Assembly (NCBI RefSeq): GCF_020616335.1
Contig: NZ_CP085051.1
Span: 682,001 to 746,000, forward strand
Length of the DNA: 64,000 nt
Source of the DNA: Corynebacterium uberis
GTDB lineage: Bacteria; Actinomycetota; Actinomycetes; Mycobacteriales; Mycobacteriaceae
Direction: 5' to 3'
The notes under the pieces: generated by a model
What the model was told of the DNA's origin: nothing
Database searches by the model: none
What the model saw: the letters and a program-made list of their open reading frames with translations, nothing else
Shown: in pieces, positions 53,896-63,508 of the stretch
Layout of the letters: each line of letters starts with the position of its first letter
Numbering within the stretch: position 1 is the first letter of the stretch
Position numbers and translations under genes: made by a program

Positions 53896-54599
53896 TCGAT
53901 CACCACGGCATTCAGGCAGAGATCTCTGCGCGCCTGGACGGCGAGCCTGGCACCCTGGCCGATGACGTCGTGGAGGCGCACCTGGCGCAGTGCCCCGAGT
54001 GCCAGGCGTTCTACCGCCAGGCCGTCAAACTTCAGGGGCTGCTCAGCGCGGGGTCTGCCACCCCTACGGAGGTGCGCCCGCACTCCGGCCACCGGGTGGA
54101 CCAGGACCTGACCGCCTCGATCCTGGCGGAGGTCGAGCCGCTGTGGCGCCGCCAGGCCGGGACCCGGCTGGCCGCCGCAGCCGTGGCCCGACTGTGCTTG
54201 GGGATCATCGCCCTCGCCTGGATTGGGTGGGCGATCATGGCGGTGGCCGATACCCAGGGGCTTCTTGCCACCAGCGACGATGGCTCGGTGCTTAGCCCCG
54301 ACGCCAATCCCGCCTTAGCCGGGGTGCTCATTGATGTGGCCGCGCTGCGCTTCGGCGTGGGGGCCGCGTTGGGTTTTGGCACTTGGAAGCCGCGCATCCT
54401 CATCGGCTTTTTGCCCCTGTGTGGTGCGGTGACCATGTTTAGCTTCGGTTTTGCCATGCGCGACATCATCCTGGGCCAGATGGATAGCGCCCTGGTGGTA
54501 TCCCTGGTCGCGCTGTTTGTCACCACGGGGGTTGCGGTGTGGGCGTGGGTGTCTACCGGGGCGTTGACGCGGCTGCGGATGGGACTGGTGGAGCTGTAG
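53892..54599 (+). CDS. Zinc-finger (anti-sigma-like) membrane protein
   Basis: A 235-residue protein. The N-terminal 40 residues (ISARLDGEPG...VEAHLAQCPECQAFYRQAVK) carry the HxxxCxxC motif of zf-HC2 anti-sigma factors. At least four hydrophobic helices occupy about 90-225. Such proteins sequester ECF sigma factors, but no sigma gene lies next to it in the window. Overlap with the doxX-like gene implies a common role, perhaps in envelope or redox stress sensing (inference). Confidence 0.8.
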   Translation: MIDHHGIQAEISARLDGEPGTLADDVVEAHLAQCPECQAFYRQAVKLQGLLSAGSATPTEVRPHSGHRVDQDLTASILAEVEPLWRRQAGTRLAAAAVARLCLGIIALAWIGWAIMAVADTQGLLATSDDGSVLSPDANPALAGVLIDVAALRFGVGAALGFGTWKPRILIGFLPLCGAVTMFSFGFAMRDIILGQMDSALVVSLVALFVTTGVAVWAWVSTGALTRLRMGLVEL

Positions 54600-54626
54600 C
54601 GGCAGGCCCCAGCCGGCGCCCCGCCG

Positions 54627-54661
54627 CCGCGAGCCGGCACGCACGGGGTAGGGGCTCGCGG
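54627..54661. terminator. Hairpin between convergent genes
   Basis: CCGCGAGCC with GGCTCGCGG (9 bp, 17-nt loop), between the zinc-finger gene and pmt. A copy of the dispersed word follows 8 nt later, as it does at 354-420. Confidence 0.6.
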
Positions 54662-54668
54662 GAGGTGG

Positions 54669-54681
54669 GGCGTCGATAAGC
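54669..54681 (-). repeat. Dispersed 13-bp word, non-coding copy (N=A)
   Basis: Plus strand GGCGTCGATAAGC, immediately downstream of the pmt stop (sharing one base) and beside the hairpin at 54627-54661. Confidence 0.85.
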
Positions 54682-56300
54682 TATTTCCAGCTGGGCAGCC
54701 ACATGATGGAGTTGTAGTGCTCGTTGGTGATGGTGTAGCCGTACAGGATGGGGGAGAAGTACAAGAACATGGCGATGACCAGCGCCAGATAGCTGATGAC
54801 CATAAGCGTGCGCCACGTCATGGCCGGCCCGGCGAGGCGGCGCAGCCAGCCCACCTGGATCGGGCGGCCGCGGCCCACCATGTCGCCGAGCGCGACGGCG
54901 AGCATGACGATGGTGAAGGGGACCAGCGCGGCCGCGTAGAAGAAGTACATCTGTCGGTCGAAGGCCGCCAGCCAGGGCAGGAAGCTGGCGACGAACCCAA
55001 CCACCGGCACCGCCAGGCGCACATCGCGGTGAACGAGCAGCCGCCAGGCGGCCCAGAGGATCACCGGGATGGTCAGCCACCAGATTGCCGGGGTGCCAAA
55101 GAGGAAGATCATGCGACGGCAGGCGCCCGCCCCGGCGGCGCAGTCGATGTCCTTGGAGGAGAAATAGAGGATGGGGCGCCCGGCTACCAGCCAGGACCAC
55201 GGCTTGGAATCCCAGGCGTGGTGATGCCCGCTCGATGAGGTCAGCGAGGCGTGGAAGCTGAGCACCGAGGTGTGATAGTGGATGAACCCGGCGATGGATT
55301 CCGGAAGCTTGTGCAGCAGGCTGTCGGCGGCGATGGAGCCATCGGAGCGGGAATGCCGGTAGATGGAGGTTTCGCTGGCAAACCAGGAGCGCCAGCTCCA
55401 CAGGTAGACCGCGATGGGGACCAGGACCAGGGAGGCCAGCGCGGGCCCGATATCGCGCGCGGCGGTTCCCAGGATGGGGCGGCGGACCCCGTAGCGGCGG
55501 CGCAGCATCAGGTCCAGGGCGACACTGAGCAGCCCAAAGAACGCGATGTAGTACAGGCCGGACCACTTGACGGCCAGGGACAGCCCGAGGAGCAGCCCGG
55601 CGGCGAAGCGCCACCACCGGTAGCCCAGGCGGGGGCCCAGACTGGCCGCTGTGGTGTGCGCCGGGGCGGAAAGCAGGCCGTCGCGCCACGCCTGGTGGAA
55701 GCGGTCGCGCACCTGGAGGTGGTCGCGCAGGATGGCCCAGGCGGCGAGCACGATGAACAGCACCTGGAAGATGTCGAGCATGCCGTAGCGCGAGCTCACG
55801 GTCAGGACCCCGTCGAAGGTGGCCAGGATGCCGGCGAACGCGCCCACCTGCCAGGATTGTGCGGCGTCGCGGGCAAGCGCCACGATGGCGAGCACCAGGG
55901 CCGTGCCGCACAGCGCTGCGGCGAGCCGCCAGCCCAGGGGGGTGTAGCCGAAGAGCGCCTCGGAGACCGCGGTGAGCTTTTTGCCCATGGGCGGGTGGAC
56001 CACCAGGCCGTAGCCGGGGTTCGATTCGATGCCGCCGATGAGCGGGTTGACCCAGTTGCGCATCATGTCCCAGGCCTGCGGGACGTAGTGCTTCTCGTCG
56101 AAGACCGGGGTGCCTTTAGCCGTCGCGCTGGTCAGCCCGATGAGCCGGGTGGCGGCGGCGAGCACGCCGATGACTGCCAGGCTTACCCAGTCCGGGCGGG
56201 CCCACGGCAGGCGCCGGGGGGAGCGGGGCTGGGGGCGTAAGAAGCGCGGGGCTGCGGGGCTGCGCCGGGTCCGCGCCGCCGGGTGGGTCGTGTCCATCAC
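54681..56300 (-). CDS. pmt: Protein O-mannosyltransferase (dolichyl/polyprenyl-phosphate mannose type)
   Basis: Transfers mannose from polyprenyl-phospho-mannose to secreted proteins. The 539-residue GT-39 enzyme has about eleven helices. The catalytic acidic pair lies in the first outer loop (FDEKHYVPQAWDMM, about 68-81), followed by HPPMGKKL near 102-109 and the later SWRSWFASETSIYRH and FLPWLAAFDRQMYFFY blocks. GTG 56300 is 7 nt after a TAGAAT box; ATG 56297 is the alternative. Divergent from rsmI. Confidence 0.93.
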   Translation of the reverse strand: MMDTTHPAARTRRSPAAPRFLRPQPRSPRRLPWARPDWVSLAVIGVLAAATRLIGLTSATAKGTPVFDEKHYVPQAWDMMRNWVNPLIGGIESNPGYGLVVHPPMGKKLTAVSEALFGYTPLGWRLAAALCGTALVLAIVALARDAAQSWQVGAFAGILATFDGVLTVSSRYGMLDIFQVLFIVLAAWAILRDHLQVRDRFHQAWRDGLLSAPAHTTAASLGPRLGYRWWRFAAGLLLGLSLAVKWSGLYYIAFFGLLSVALDLMLRRRYGVRRPILGTAARDIGPALASLVLVPIAVYLWSWRSWFASETSIYRHSRSDGSIAADSLLHKLPESIAGFIHYHTSVLSFHASLTSSSGHHHAWDSKPWSWLVAGRPILYFSSKDIDCAAGAGACRRMIFLFGTPAIWWLTIPVILWAAWRLLVHRDVRLAVPVVGFVASFLPWLAAFDRQMYFFYAAALVPFTIVMLAVALGDMVGRGRPIQVGWLRRLAGPAMTWRTLMVISYLALVIAMFLYFSPILYGYTITNEHYNSIMWLPSWK

Positions 56301-56348
56301 TTGATTGATTCTAAAGGTCCGTCCACACGGTGTGCCATGCTGTCAGGT

Positions 56349-57227
56349 ATGAGCGATGCAGCGCAGCTTTCTTCAGACCTTCCCGCCCCGCCTCGGGGGG
56401 TGGTTGTGGCGGGCACTCCGCTGGGCAATATCGGCGATGCCGGGCCCCGGTTGGCGCAGCTGTTGGCCACGGCGGATGTCATCGCGGCGGAGGATACTCG
56501 CCGCACGCGCGCGTTGGCCCAGGCGCTCGGGGTGGATATGCGTGGCAAGGTGGTGTCCAACTTTGATCACAATGAGCAGTCCCGGGTGGGCATGCTTATC
56601 GACGCCGCCCGCACCGGCACCGTCGCAGTGGTCACCGATGCGGGCATGCCGGTGGTCTCTGATCCTGGGCTGAGCATCGTCGCCGCCGCCCATGATGCTG
56701 GCGTGGCCGTCAGCTGCGTGCCGGGCCCGTCCGCGGTGACTACGGCCTTGGCCGTTTCTGGCCTGAATGTGGGCGCCTTTATTTTTGACGCCTTCGCCCC
56801 GCGCAAGGACGGCGCGCGGCGTACGTGGCTGCACGAGCTGCGCGAGGAGCGCCGGGCGGTGTGCTTCTTCGAGTCGCCGCACCGGTTGGCAGACACGCTG
56901 GCCGTCGCCGCAGAGATCTTGGGGGAGCAGCGGCGGGCGGCGGTGTGCCGCGAGTTAACCAAGACGTATGAGGAGGTTCGCCGCGGAAATCTCGGCGAGT
57001 TGGCGGCGTGGGCGCACGAGGGGGTGCGCGGGGAGATCACGGTGGTCATCGAGGGCGCGCCGCGGGCGGAGCACCGCAGCGTCGGGGAGCTGGTGCCCGT
57101 GGTTGAGGAGCGTGTGGCCGCCGGCGAGCGGCTCAAGGCGGTGTGCAAGGACGTCGCCGCGACTACCGGCGTGCCGGCCCGCCAGCTCTATGACGCGGTG
57201 CTTAAGGCACGCGCGGGCCGCGACTAA
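56349..57227 (+). CDS. rsmI: 16S rRNA (cytidine1402-2'-O)-methyltransferase
   Basis: Methylates the ribose of C1402 in the decoding centre. The 292-residue tetrapyrrole-methylase-fold enzyme has VVVAGTPLGNIGDAGPRLAQ (about 18-37), AAEDTRRTRAL, VVTDAGMPVVSDPG (about 94-107), VPGPSAVTTALAVSGL and FFESPHRL. The start at 56349 lies 7 nt after CATGCT; ATG 56337 is also in frame. Pmt-rsmI-betP order matches C. glutamicum. Confidence 0.94.
   Translation: MSDAAQLSSDLPAPPRGVVVAGTPLGNIGDAGPRLAQLLATADVIAAEDTRRTRALAQALGVDMRGKVVSNFDHNEQSRVGMLIDAARTGTVAVVTDAGMPVVSDPGLSIVAAAHDAGVAVSCVPGPSAVTTALAVSGLNVGAFIFDAFAPRKDGARRTWLHELREERRAVCFFESPHRLADTLAVAAEILGEQRRAAVCRELTKTYEEVRRGNLGELAAWAHEGVRGEITVVIEGAPRAEHRSVGELVPVVEERVAAGERLKAVCKDVAATTGVPARQLYDAVLKARAGRD
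56594..56606 (+). repeat. Dispersed 13-bp word (N=A) in rsmI
   Basis: GCTTATCGACGCC, in frame as Leu-Ile-Asp-Ala. Confidence 0.85.
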
Positions 57228-57404
57228 CCGGATCTTGTTACCAAATTGTGATTGAGGGCGGCGGGCGGTGCCGGCGAGCGTCGGCTCCGCCGCCGTCACG
57301 CTGCGGGTATGCGCGCCCCGGCACTCGGGCCGGCGCGCTGAACTCGCGCTGAATAATTCCGGGAAACAGCCCGTTTTCATTTGAATTATTGGCAGTGGTA
57401 GCGA
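57228..57404 (+). promoter_or_regulatory. betP upstream region
   Basis: A GC-rich inverted repeat (GGCGGCGG ... CCGCCGCC, about 57258-57295) may end rsmI transcription. AATAATTC (57352-57359) and GAATTATT (57383-57390) form an 8-bp inverted repeat just before the betP start. In C. glutamicum MtrA controls betP; whether these AT-rich half-sites are its target is unproven. Confidence 0.45.
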
Positions 57405-59321
57405 ATGGTGATGTTTATGACAGAACCACACGACTCACATGCCGAGGAGGCCCCGCACTCCCCTGAGGTTGATCCTCAGGGCCAACCATTGCCTGCCGAT
57501 GCCCCACCGGAGGGCGCGCCGCGCGATGCGCAGGAGGCACGCGACTACACCACCGTCACCGATCAGCTCAAGCACGCGTCGGCGACCTCGCAGCTGGTGT
57601 CGATGCTGCGCGGACAGTCCGTGATCAATGAGCACCTTGATGACACGGAGGAAATCACCCTCGAGGCGGAGTCAGACTCCAACCGCATCAACTGGGCGAT
57701 CGTGGCCATCGCCGGGCTCTTCGTCCTCGCCGCGGTGGTGTGGGGCCTGGTCTCCCCGGAGTCCTTCTCCGGCTTCACGGACACGGCCCTGCGGCTCGTC
57801 GTAGACAACCTCGGCTGGGCCTACGTGCTTTTTGGCACGGTTTTTGTGTTTTTTGTCATCGTGGTGGCGCTGAGCAAGTTTGGCACCATCAAGCTGGGGC
57901 GCGCGGATGAGGAACCGGAGTTTCGCACCGCCTCGTGGATTGCCATGATGTTTGCCGCCGGCATGGGCATCGGCCTGATGTTCTACGGGGCGACCGAGCC
58001 GCTGACCTTCTATCGCGACGGGGTTCCGGGCCACCAGCCGGAGGACGTGCGGGCGGCGATGGCCTCGGCCATGTTCCACTGGACGCTGCACCCCTGGGCC
58101 ATCTACGCCATCGTCGGGTTGGCCATCGCCTACTCCACGTTCCGCATCGGGCGACGCCAGCTGATCTCTTCCGCGTTTACGCCCCTGATCGGCGAGAAGC
58201 TGGCCAAGGGCTGGTTGGGCCAGCTCATTGACATGCTCTCCATCATCGCCACCGTGTTCGGCACCGCCTGCTCCCTGGGCCTTGGCGCCCTGCAAATCGG
58301 TGCCGGTCTGCGCGCCTCTGGGCTCATCGCGGATCCCAGCACCTGGGTGATCGTGGGCATCGTGTCTGTTCTGACGCTGTGCTTCCTGCTGTCGGCGATC
58401 TCTGGGGTGGGCAAGGGCATCCAGTACCTGTCCAACGCCAACATGGTTCTGGCCGCGGTGCTGGCCATCTTTGTCTTCGTGCTGGGGCCAACGGTCGCGG
58501 TGCTCAACCTCATCCCGGGTTCCTTCGGGGCATACCTCTCGGAGTTCTTCGCCATGGCCTCGCGCACGGCCACGACCTCGGACGGCGAGTGGCTGTCAAG
58601 CTGGTCCATCTTCTACTGGGCCTGGTGGGTGTCCTGGTCGCCGTTCGTGGGCATGTTCGTGGCCCGCATCTCGCGGGGGCGCACCATCCGCGAGTTCTGC
58701 ATTGGCGTGTTGCTGGTCCCGGCCGGGGTCTCCACGCTGTGGTTTGCCACCTTCGGCGGCACGGCCATCACCATGGAGCGGGAGGGGCGCTCCATCTGGG
58801 GTGACGGCTCTGCCGAGGGGCAGCTCTTTGACCTCCTCCACCAGCTGCCGGCAGGTTCCATCATGGCGTTTGTGGCCATCATTTTGCTGGCCACCTTCTT
58901 TATCACCTCGGCGGATTCGGCCTCCACGGTCATGGGTTCGATGTCCCAGTTCGGCCGGGCAGACGCCTCGCCGTGGGTATCTGCCGCCTGGGGCTTGCTC
59001 ACCGCCCTTATTGGTCTGACGCTGCTGGTCTCCGGCGGGGACGATGCGCTGTCGAACCTGCAAAACGCGACGATCGTGATGGCCACCCCGTTCCTGTTCA
59101 TCGTCATCGTGCTCATGTTTGCCATTGTCAAGGACCTGCGCAATGACGTCATCTACCTGGATTACCGGGAGACGCAGCGCTTCGCCCGCAAGCTGGCCCG
59201 GGAGCGGCGCATCCACAACGAGCACCTGCGCCGCGAGGCGCTCAAGGCGCGGCGGCGGGAACGCCACGAGGCGCGCAAGGCGCGGCCCCGGTCTGGATCC
59301 CAGCGCGTGCCGCGGGACTGA
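57405..59321 (+). CDS. betP: BCCT-family sodium/glycine betaine transporter
   Basis: Imports glycine betaine during hyperosmotic stress. The 638-residue protein has an acidic N-terminal extension (about 1-90), twelve helices, and the sodium/substrate motif [17 protein letters not shown] (about 184-200). The Trp-box [14 protein letters not shown] is near 405-418. A C-terminal basic helix with RKLARERR and [16 protein letters not shown] lies at about 590-638, the part that senses potassium and membrane state in C. glutamicum BetP. It is about 40 residues longer than that protein, mostly at the N-terminus. Starts at 57405, 57411 or 57417 are possible. Confidence 0.92.
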   Translation: MVMFMTEPHDSHAEEAPHSPEVDPQGQPLPADAPPEGAPRDAQEARDYTTVTDQLKHASATSQLVSMLRGQSVINEHLDDTEEITLEAESDSNRINWAIVAIAGLFVLAAVVWGLVSPESFSGFTDTALRLVVDNLGWAYVLFGTVFVFFVIVVALSKFGTIKLGRADEEPEFRTASWIAMMFAAGMGIGLMFYGATEPLTFYRDGVPGHQPEDVRAAMASAMFHWTLHPWAIYAIVGLAIAYSTFRIGRRQLISSAFTPLIGEKLAKGWLGQLIDMLSIIATVFGTACSLGLGALQIGAGLRASGLIADPSTWVIVGIVSVLTLCFLLSAISGVGKGIQYLSNANMVLAAVLAIFVFVLGPTVAVLNLIPGSFGAYLSEFFAMASRTATTSDGEWLSSWSIFYWAWWVSWSPFVGMFVARISRGRTIREFCIGVLLVPAGVSTLWFATFGGTAITMEREGRSIWGDGSAEGQLFDLLHQLPAGSIMAFVAIILLATFFITSADSASTVMGSMSQFGRADASPWVSAAWGLLTALIGLTLLVSGGDDALSNLQNATIVMATPFLFIVIVLMFAIVKDLRNDVIYLDYRETQRFARKLARERRIHNEHLRREALKARRRERHEARKARPRSGSQRVPRD

Positions 59322-59366
59322 CCCCGCAGGTGGGCGTGGGGGCCCGCATAAATTAAGGTGGTCCCC

Positions 59367-61205
59367 ATGACCCAGACTGTGCTTGTTTCCGTTGCCTGGC
59401 CCTATGCCAACGGGCCCCGTCACATCGGACACGTCGCCGGCTTCGGCGTTCCCTCCGATGTCTTCGCGCGTTACCAGCGAATGACGGGCGCGGACGTGCT
59501 CATGGTCTCCGGCACGGACGAGCACGGCACCCCGCTGCTGGTGCAGGCGGACAAGGAGGGGGTGCCCGTCAAGGAGTTGGCAGACCGCTACAACCGCCAG
59601 ATCGTGGAGGACCTTGCGGGCCTGGGCCTGTCCTATGACCTGTTCACCCGCACCACCACCCGCAACCACTACGCGGTGGTCCAGGAGTTGTTCCGGGGCC
59701 TGCACGATAACGGGTACATGATCAAGCAGACCACCAAGGGGGCAGTGTCCCCGAGCACCGGCCGGACCCTGCCGGACCGCTACATCGAGGGCACCTGCCC
59801 CATCTGCGGGGCGGACGGGGCGCGGGGTGACCAGTGCGATAACTGCGGCAACCAGCTCGACCCCATCGACCTGATCCGCCCCGTATCCAAGATCGACGGG
59901 GAGACCCCGGAGTTTGTAGAGACCGAGCACTTCCTGCTTGACCTGCCCGCCCTGGCCGGGGAGCTGGAAAAGTGGCTGCGCACCCGGGATTCCTGGCGGC
60001 CCAATGTGCTGAAGTTCTCCCTGAACCTGCTGGGCAACCTGCACCCGCGGGCGATGACCCGCGACATTGACTGGGGCGTGCCCATCCCCGTTGATGGTTG
60101 GGAGAATGACAACGCCAAGAAGCTGTATGTGTGGTTCGATGCCGTGATCGGCTACCTGTCTGCCTCCATCGAGTGGGCCTGGCGCAGCGGGGACCCGGAC
60201 GCCTGGAAGAAGTTCTGGCAGGACCCGGATACGGCCGCCTACTACTTCATGGGCAAGGACAACATCACGTTCCACTCCCAGATTTGGCCTGCCGAGCTGC
60301 TGGGCTATGCCGGCAAGGGGGACAAGGGCGGCAGACTGCACGCCTACGGTCAGCTCAACCTGCCCACCGAGGTGGTCTCGTCTGAGTTCCTGACCATGTC
60401 CGGCTCGAAGTTCTCCTCCTCCAAGGGCGTGGTCATCTACGTCAAGGACTTCCTCAGGGAGTTCGGGCCCGACCCGCTGCGCTACTTCATCGCGGTGGCC
60501 GGCCCGGAGAACACGGACACGGACTTCACCTGGGACGAGTTCGTGCGCCGGGTGAACAATGAGCTGGCCAACGGCTGGGGCAACCTGGTCAACCGGACGG
60601 TGTCTATGGCCTACAAGAACTTCGGGGAGGTTCCCGCGCCCGCGGCGTTGCAGCCTGCGGACGAGGAGATCCTGGCGCTGGCCGCAGACACCATGGATGA
60701 GGTGGGCGGGTTGCTCGCGGAGTCCAAATTTAAGGCGGGCATCACCGCGGTCATGCATGTCGTCGGTGAGGCGAACGCCTACATTGCGGCGCAGGAGCCG
60801 TGGAAGCTGGCCAAGGATCCGGCCTTGCGGGAGCGCCTGGCCACGGTGCTGTGGACGGCCCTGCAGGTGGTTTCTGACTGCAACGTCATGCTCACCCCTT
60901 ACCTCCCGCACACGGCCCAGGCGGTCCATGAGACCCTGGGGCGTACCGGGGTGTGGGCGGCGCGCCCGCGCATTGAGGATGTCACCGATGACATGCCCGT
61001 CAACCTGGTCGGCGTGGGCCTGCCCGCCGAGGGGCAGACCTACCCGATCATCACCGGCGACTATGCCGAGCAGCAGGCGCGCTGGCAGCGCATCGACGTT
61101 GAACCGGGAACCACCCTGGCCAAGCCCAAGCCGCTGATTGCCAAGCTGGATCCTGAGCTGGGGGAGACGGGCCCCGAGTGGGCGCCGGTGCACCCGGCCA
61201 GCTAG
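59367..61205 (+). CDS. metG: Methionyl-tRNA synthetase
   Basis: Charges tRNA-Met. The 612-residue class Ia enzyme has the HIGH motif at 19-22 ([12 protein letters not shown]), and the zinc knuckle CPIC...CDNC near 144-160. The KMSKS-type loop is KFSSSKG near 347. The helical anticodon-binding domain is at about 400-560. No C-terminal EMAP domain is present. AAGGTGG stands 5 nt before ATG 59367. The stop shares the palindrome CTAG (61202-61205) with the convergent acetyltransferase gene. Confidence 0.96.
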   Translation: MTQTVLVSVAWPYANGPRHIGHVAGFGVPSDVFARYQRMTGADVLMVSGTDEHGTPLLVQADKEGVPVKELADRYNRQIVEDLAGLGLSYDLFTRTTTRNHYAVVQELFRGLHDNGYMIKQTTKGAVSPSTGRTLPDRYIEGTCPICGADGARGDQCDNCGNQLDPIDLIRPVSKIDGETPEFVETEHFLLDLPALAGELEKWLRTRDSWRPNVLKFSLNLLGNLHPRAMTRDIDWGVPIPVDGWENDNAKKLYVWFDAVIGYLSASIEWAWRSGDPDAWKKFWQDPDTAAYYFMGKDNITFHSQIWPAELLGYAGKGDKGGRLHAYGQLNLPTEVVSSEFLTMSGSKFSSSKGVVIYVKDFLREFGPDPLRYFIAVAGPENTDTDFTWDEFVRRVNNELANGWGNLVNRTVSMAYKNFGEVPAPAALQPADEEILALAADTMDEVGGLLAESKFKAGITAVMHVVGEANAYIAAQEPWKLAKDPALRERLATVLWTALQVVSDCNVMLTPYLPHTAQAVHETLGRTGVWAARPRIEDVTDDMPVNLVGVGLPAEGQTYPIITGDYAEQQARWQRIDVEPGTTLAKPKPLIAKLDPELGETGPEWAPVHPAS

Positions 61206-61696
61206 ACCAGAAGCTGCAGGTAGGTCAGGTCCAGCCACTGGCCGCGCTTGCGGCCCACCTGCCGCAGAGTTCCCACCGAGGTAAACCCGGCGCGCCGGTG
61301 CATGCTTATCGACGCCCCGTTGCCGGCCTCGATCGCAGCGATGACGGTGTGCAGGTTGCGGTGGGCGGCGGCGTCGATAAGCGCTGCCAGCAGGGCGCTG
61401 CCTACCCCGCGCCCGCGCGCGGCGCTGGCCACGTAGATGGAGTCTTCCGCGGTGGCGGCATACCCTGGCAGGCCTCGGAAGCTGCTCAAACAGCCAAAGC
61501 CGAGCACCTCCTTGTCGGCGACCGCAGATAGCACCGGCAGGCCGGCGGCCTCATGGTCGCGCAACCAGGCCGTGCGCTCGGCCAGGTCGCCGGGCTCGTC
61601 GGTCCACAGCGCGAGAGTGGTGGCGATCGCCTCGTTGCGGATGCCCACGATGGCGGGCAGATCCGCCTGCGCAGTCGGCCGTATCTGGAAGTCCAT
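61202..61696 (-). CDS. GNAT acetyltransferase, phosphinothricin/methionine sulfoximine type
   Basis: A 164-residue N-acetyltransferase of the Pat/Bar-like group. [20 protein letters not shown] opens the domain; [20 protein letters not shown] (about 85-104) is the acetyl-CoA loop, and [29 protein letters not shown] closes it. Relatives acetylate phosphinothricin or methionine sulfoximine. ATG 61696 is 6 nt after TAGCCT. It carries two inverted copies of the dispersed 13-bp word. Confidence 0.88.
   Translation of the reverse strand: MDFQIRPTAQADLPAIVGIRNEAIATTLALWTDEPGDLAERTAWLRDHEAAGLPVLSAVADKEVLGFGCLSSFRGLPGYAATAEDSIYVASAARGRGVGSALLAALIDAAAHRNLHTVIAAIEAGNGASISMHRRAGFTSVGTLRQVGRKRGQWLDLTYLQLLV
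61305..61317 (+). repeat. Dispersed 13-bp word (N=A), antisense in the acetyltransferase gene
   Basis: GCTTATCGACGCC on the plus strand; the gene reads it as Ala-Ser-Ile-Ser. Inverted with respect to the copy at 61370-61382. Confidence 0.85.
61370..61382 (-). repeat. Dispersed 13-bp word (N=A), sense in the acetyltransferase gene
   Basis: Coding-strand GCTTATCGACGCC, read as Leu-Ile-Asp-Ala; 52 bp from the inverted copy. Confidence 0.85.
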
Positions 61697-61723
61697 GGGG
61701 CAAGGCTAGCCCACCCGCCAGCG

Positions 61724-62440
61724 TCACGGCAGGCAGGCCACAACCCGGGCGGGAAAACCCGAGGCCTGCCCGGCAGGCACCGGCCAGCTGGCCACCACCA
61801 GCGCGCCGGTGGCAGGAACCCGATCCAGGTTGGTCAGGCTCTCAATCATCCAGTGGTCCTGGCCCAGCCACCAGGATTGGGCGGGCAGCTGCCCGCGGGC
61901 GACGGCGCGCCCGCCGTCGGCGTCGGTGACGTCGTGGCCGATGGCGCACACCCCGCGCTCGTGAAGAAGCCGCAGCGCCGTCACCGACCAGCCCGGGTAG
62001 TGGAAATCATTGTGCATGTCCCCGTCCCAGCGCGCCGCCCAGCCGGTGTGCAGCGCCACGAAGCTGCCCGCCGGGACGCGCCCATGGGCGCGCTCCCACT
62101 CGACCAGCGTCTCCGCGGTGACCAGTGCGTCCGGATCCGCGGCGGCCTGCGCGGAGAAGTCCACAAACGCCAGCGGCGCGACGCATTCGGCGGCGGGAAT
62201 CTCTCCGAGGGTGCGCGCGCCGGGGTGAAAATGCACGGGCGCGTCGACGTGGGTGCCCCACTGCCCGATCAACCGATACCGCCACACCAGGGCGCCATCG
62301 GCGGCCACGCTGGTCCACAGCTCGGTGTCCTGATCTGGGTCGGTGGGGTAGCGCGGCTGGCCAGCGGCAAACTGGTGGCTTAAGTCCACCCAGGTGTGTC
62401 CGCGCAGGGTGGCGGCTAGGTCCCACAGGCTGCGGGTCAC
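61724..62440 (-). CDS. Cyclase-family (kynurenine formamidase-like) metallohydrolase
   Basis: A 238-residue enzyme with the metal-binding signature GTHVDAPVHF (62-71: His64, Asp66, His70) and the segment GHDVTDADGGRAVA near 168-181. The family includes arylformamidase and isatin hydrolase; the substrate here is unknown. GTG 62440 overlaps the stop of the upstream alcohol dehydrogenase gene by four bases (GTGA), so they form a translationally coupled pair, maybe a short catabolic or detoxification unit. Confidence 0.85.
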   Translation of the reverse strand: MTRSLWDLAATLRGHTWVDLSHQFAAGQPRYPTDPDQDTELWTSVAADGALVWRYRLIGQWGTHVDAPVHFHPGARTLGEIPAAECVAPLAFVDFSAQAAADPDALVTAETLVEWERAHGRVPAGSFVALHTGWAARWDGDMHNDFHYPGWSVTALRLLHERGVCAIGHDVTDADGGRAVARGQLPAQSWWLGQDHWMIESLTNLDRVPATGALVVASWPVPAGQASGFPARVVACLP

Positions 62441-63441
62441 ACGCCGGCCCCGAAGTCGATGGCGATCTTGCCCACCGTGCGATCCTCCTCAATGAGGCGG
62501 TGTGCCTCGCGCAGGGTGCGTGCGGACAGCCCCTCGAGGGTGCGGGTGACGGGGGCGGTGAGGGTGGCGGCGTCGAGAAGCGAGGACACCCGGCCCAGGA
62601 TCTCTCCTTGGCGGGCCAAGTCTGGGGTGGCGAACATCGAGCGGGTGAACATGGACTCCCAGTGCACCGCGATGGACTTTTGCTTGAAGGCCGCGAGGTC
62701 GAAGTCGGTGGGGTCGTCGATGAGCACCAGGTGCGACTGGGGAGCCATGATCGCGGCAAGCTCGGCCGCACGCCCAGAGGTATGGGTGGAAAGTACCCAG
62801 TCAACGCTGTGGGCGTCGAGCTGCTCATCGAGGCGGCGAGAGTGGTCAATGACGGCGGTGGCGCCGCGCTCGCGCACCCACTCGTGGGACTCCGGGCGCG
62901 AGGCAGTGGCCACCACGTGAGGCAGCTGGGTAAGCGCGCGGGCCAACCCCAGCGCCAGGGTAGGAACCCCGCCGGCCCCGCCGAGGATGAGCAGGCGTCC
63001 GTGGGGCTGATCGGTGGGGATACACAGCCGGTCGAAGAGGCATTCCCAGGCGGTCAGTGCGGTGAGCGGGACGGTGGCTGCCGCGGCGTCGGAAAGCGAA
63101 CGCGGCGCGCGTGCGGCCAGGCGCTCATCGATGAGCTGGAGCTCGGCGTTCGACCCCTGGCGGGTGATATCCCCGGAGTAGAAGACCCGGTCGCCGCAGT
63201 CGAAGAAGCGGGCCTTGCTGCCGCGGGCCACCACGGTTCCCACCGCATCAAAGCCCAGCACCTTGGGGCTATCCTGCGGGCCGCTGCGCCTGCGGACCTT
63301 CGCGTCGATGGGGTTGATGGACACCGCGTGGACCTTCACCACCAGGTCATGGTCGCGCGGGGTGGGATCAGGAAGCTCGACCTCGTGGAAGCAGTCGGGG
63401 TCACTGGTGGGCAAGGAATCCAAGATTGCTACAGCCTTCAT
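62437..63441 (-). CDS. Zinc-type alcohol dehydrogenase / quinone oxidoreductase-like protein
   Basis: A 334-residue medium-chain dehydrogenase of the ZADH/YhfP branch. VVKVHAVSINPIDAKVRRR (about 34-52), LGFDAVGTVVARG, and ILGGAGGVPTLALGLARAL (about 150-168, NADPH-binding Rossmann loop) are visible. The catalytic zinc ligands of true alcohol dehydrogenases are absent, so it is probably an NADPH-dependent enone or quinone reductase. ATG 63441 is 8 nt after TAGGCT, i.e. leaderless. Confidence 0.9.
   Translation of the reverse strand: MKAVAILDSLPTSDPDCFHEVELPDPTPRDHDLVVKVHAVSINPIDAKVRRRSGPQDSPKVLGFDAVGTVVARGSKARFFDCGDRVFYSGDITRQGSNAELQLIDERLAARAPRSLSDAAAATVPLTALTAWECLFDRLCIPTDQPHGRLLILGGAGGVPTLALGLARALTQLPHVVATASRPESHEWVRERGATAVIDHSRRLDEQLDAHSVDWVLSTHTSGRAAELAAIMAPQSHLVLIDDPTDFDLAAFKQKSIAVHWESMFTRSMFATPDLARQGEILGRVSSLLDAATLTAPVTRTLEGLSARTLREAHRLIEEDRTVGKIAIDFGAGV
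62569..62581 (-). repeat. Dispersed 13-bp word (N=C) in the dehydrogenase gene
   Basis: Coding-strand GCTTCTCGACGCC, in frame as Leu-Leu-Asp-Ala. Confidence 0.85.
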
Positions 63442-63508
63442 ACCCTGTGAGCCTAGCCCGGTGAGCCCAGGTGACGCGCTGGCGTGGGCGGGCCTAAAAT
63501 CTGCGGGC

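Noticed and set aside
58596..61238. An 880-codon open frame on the minus strand opposite betP and metG
   Set aside because: No recognisable domain, crosses two well-identified genes, and is a typical shadow frame in high-GC DNA.
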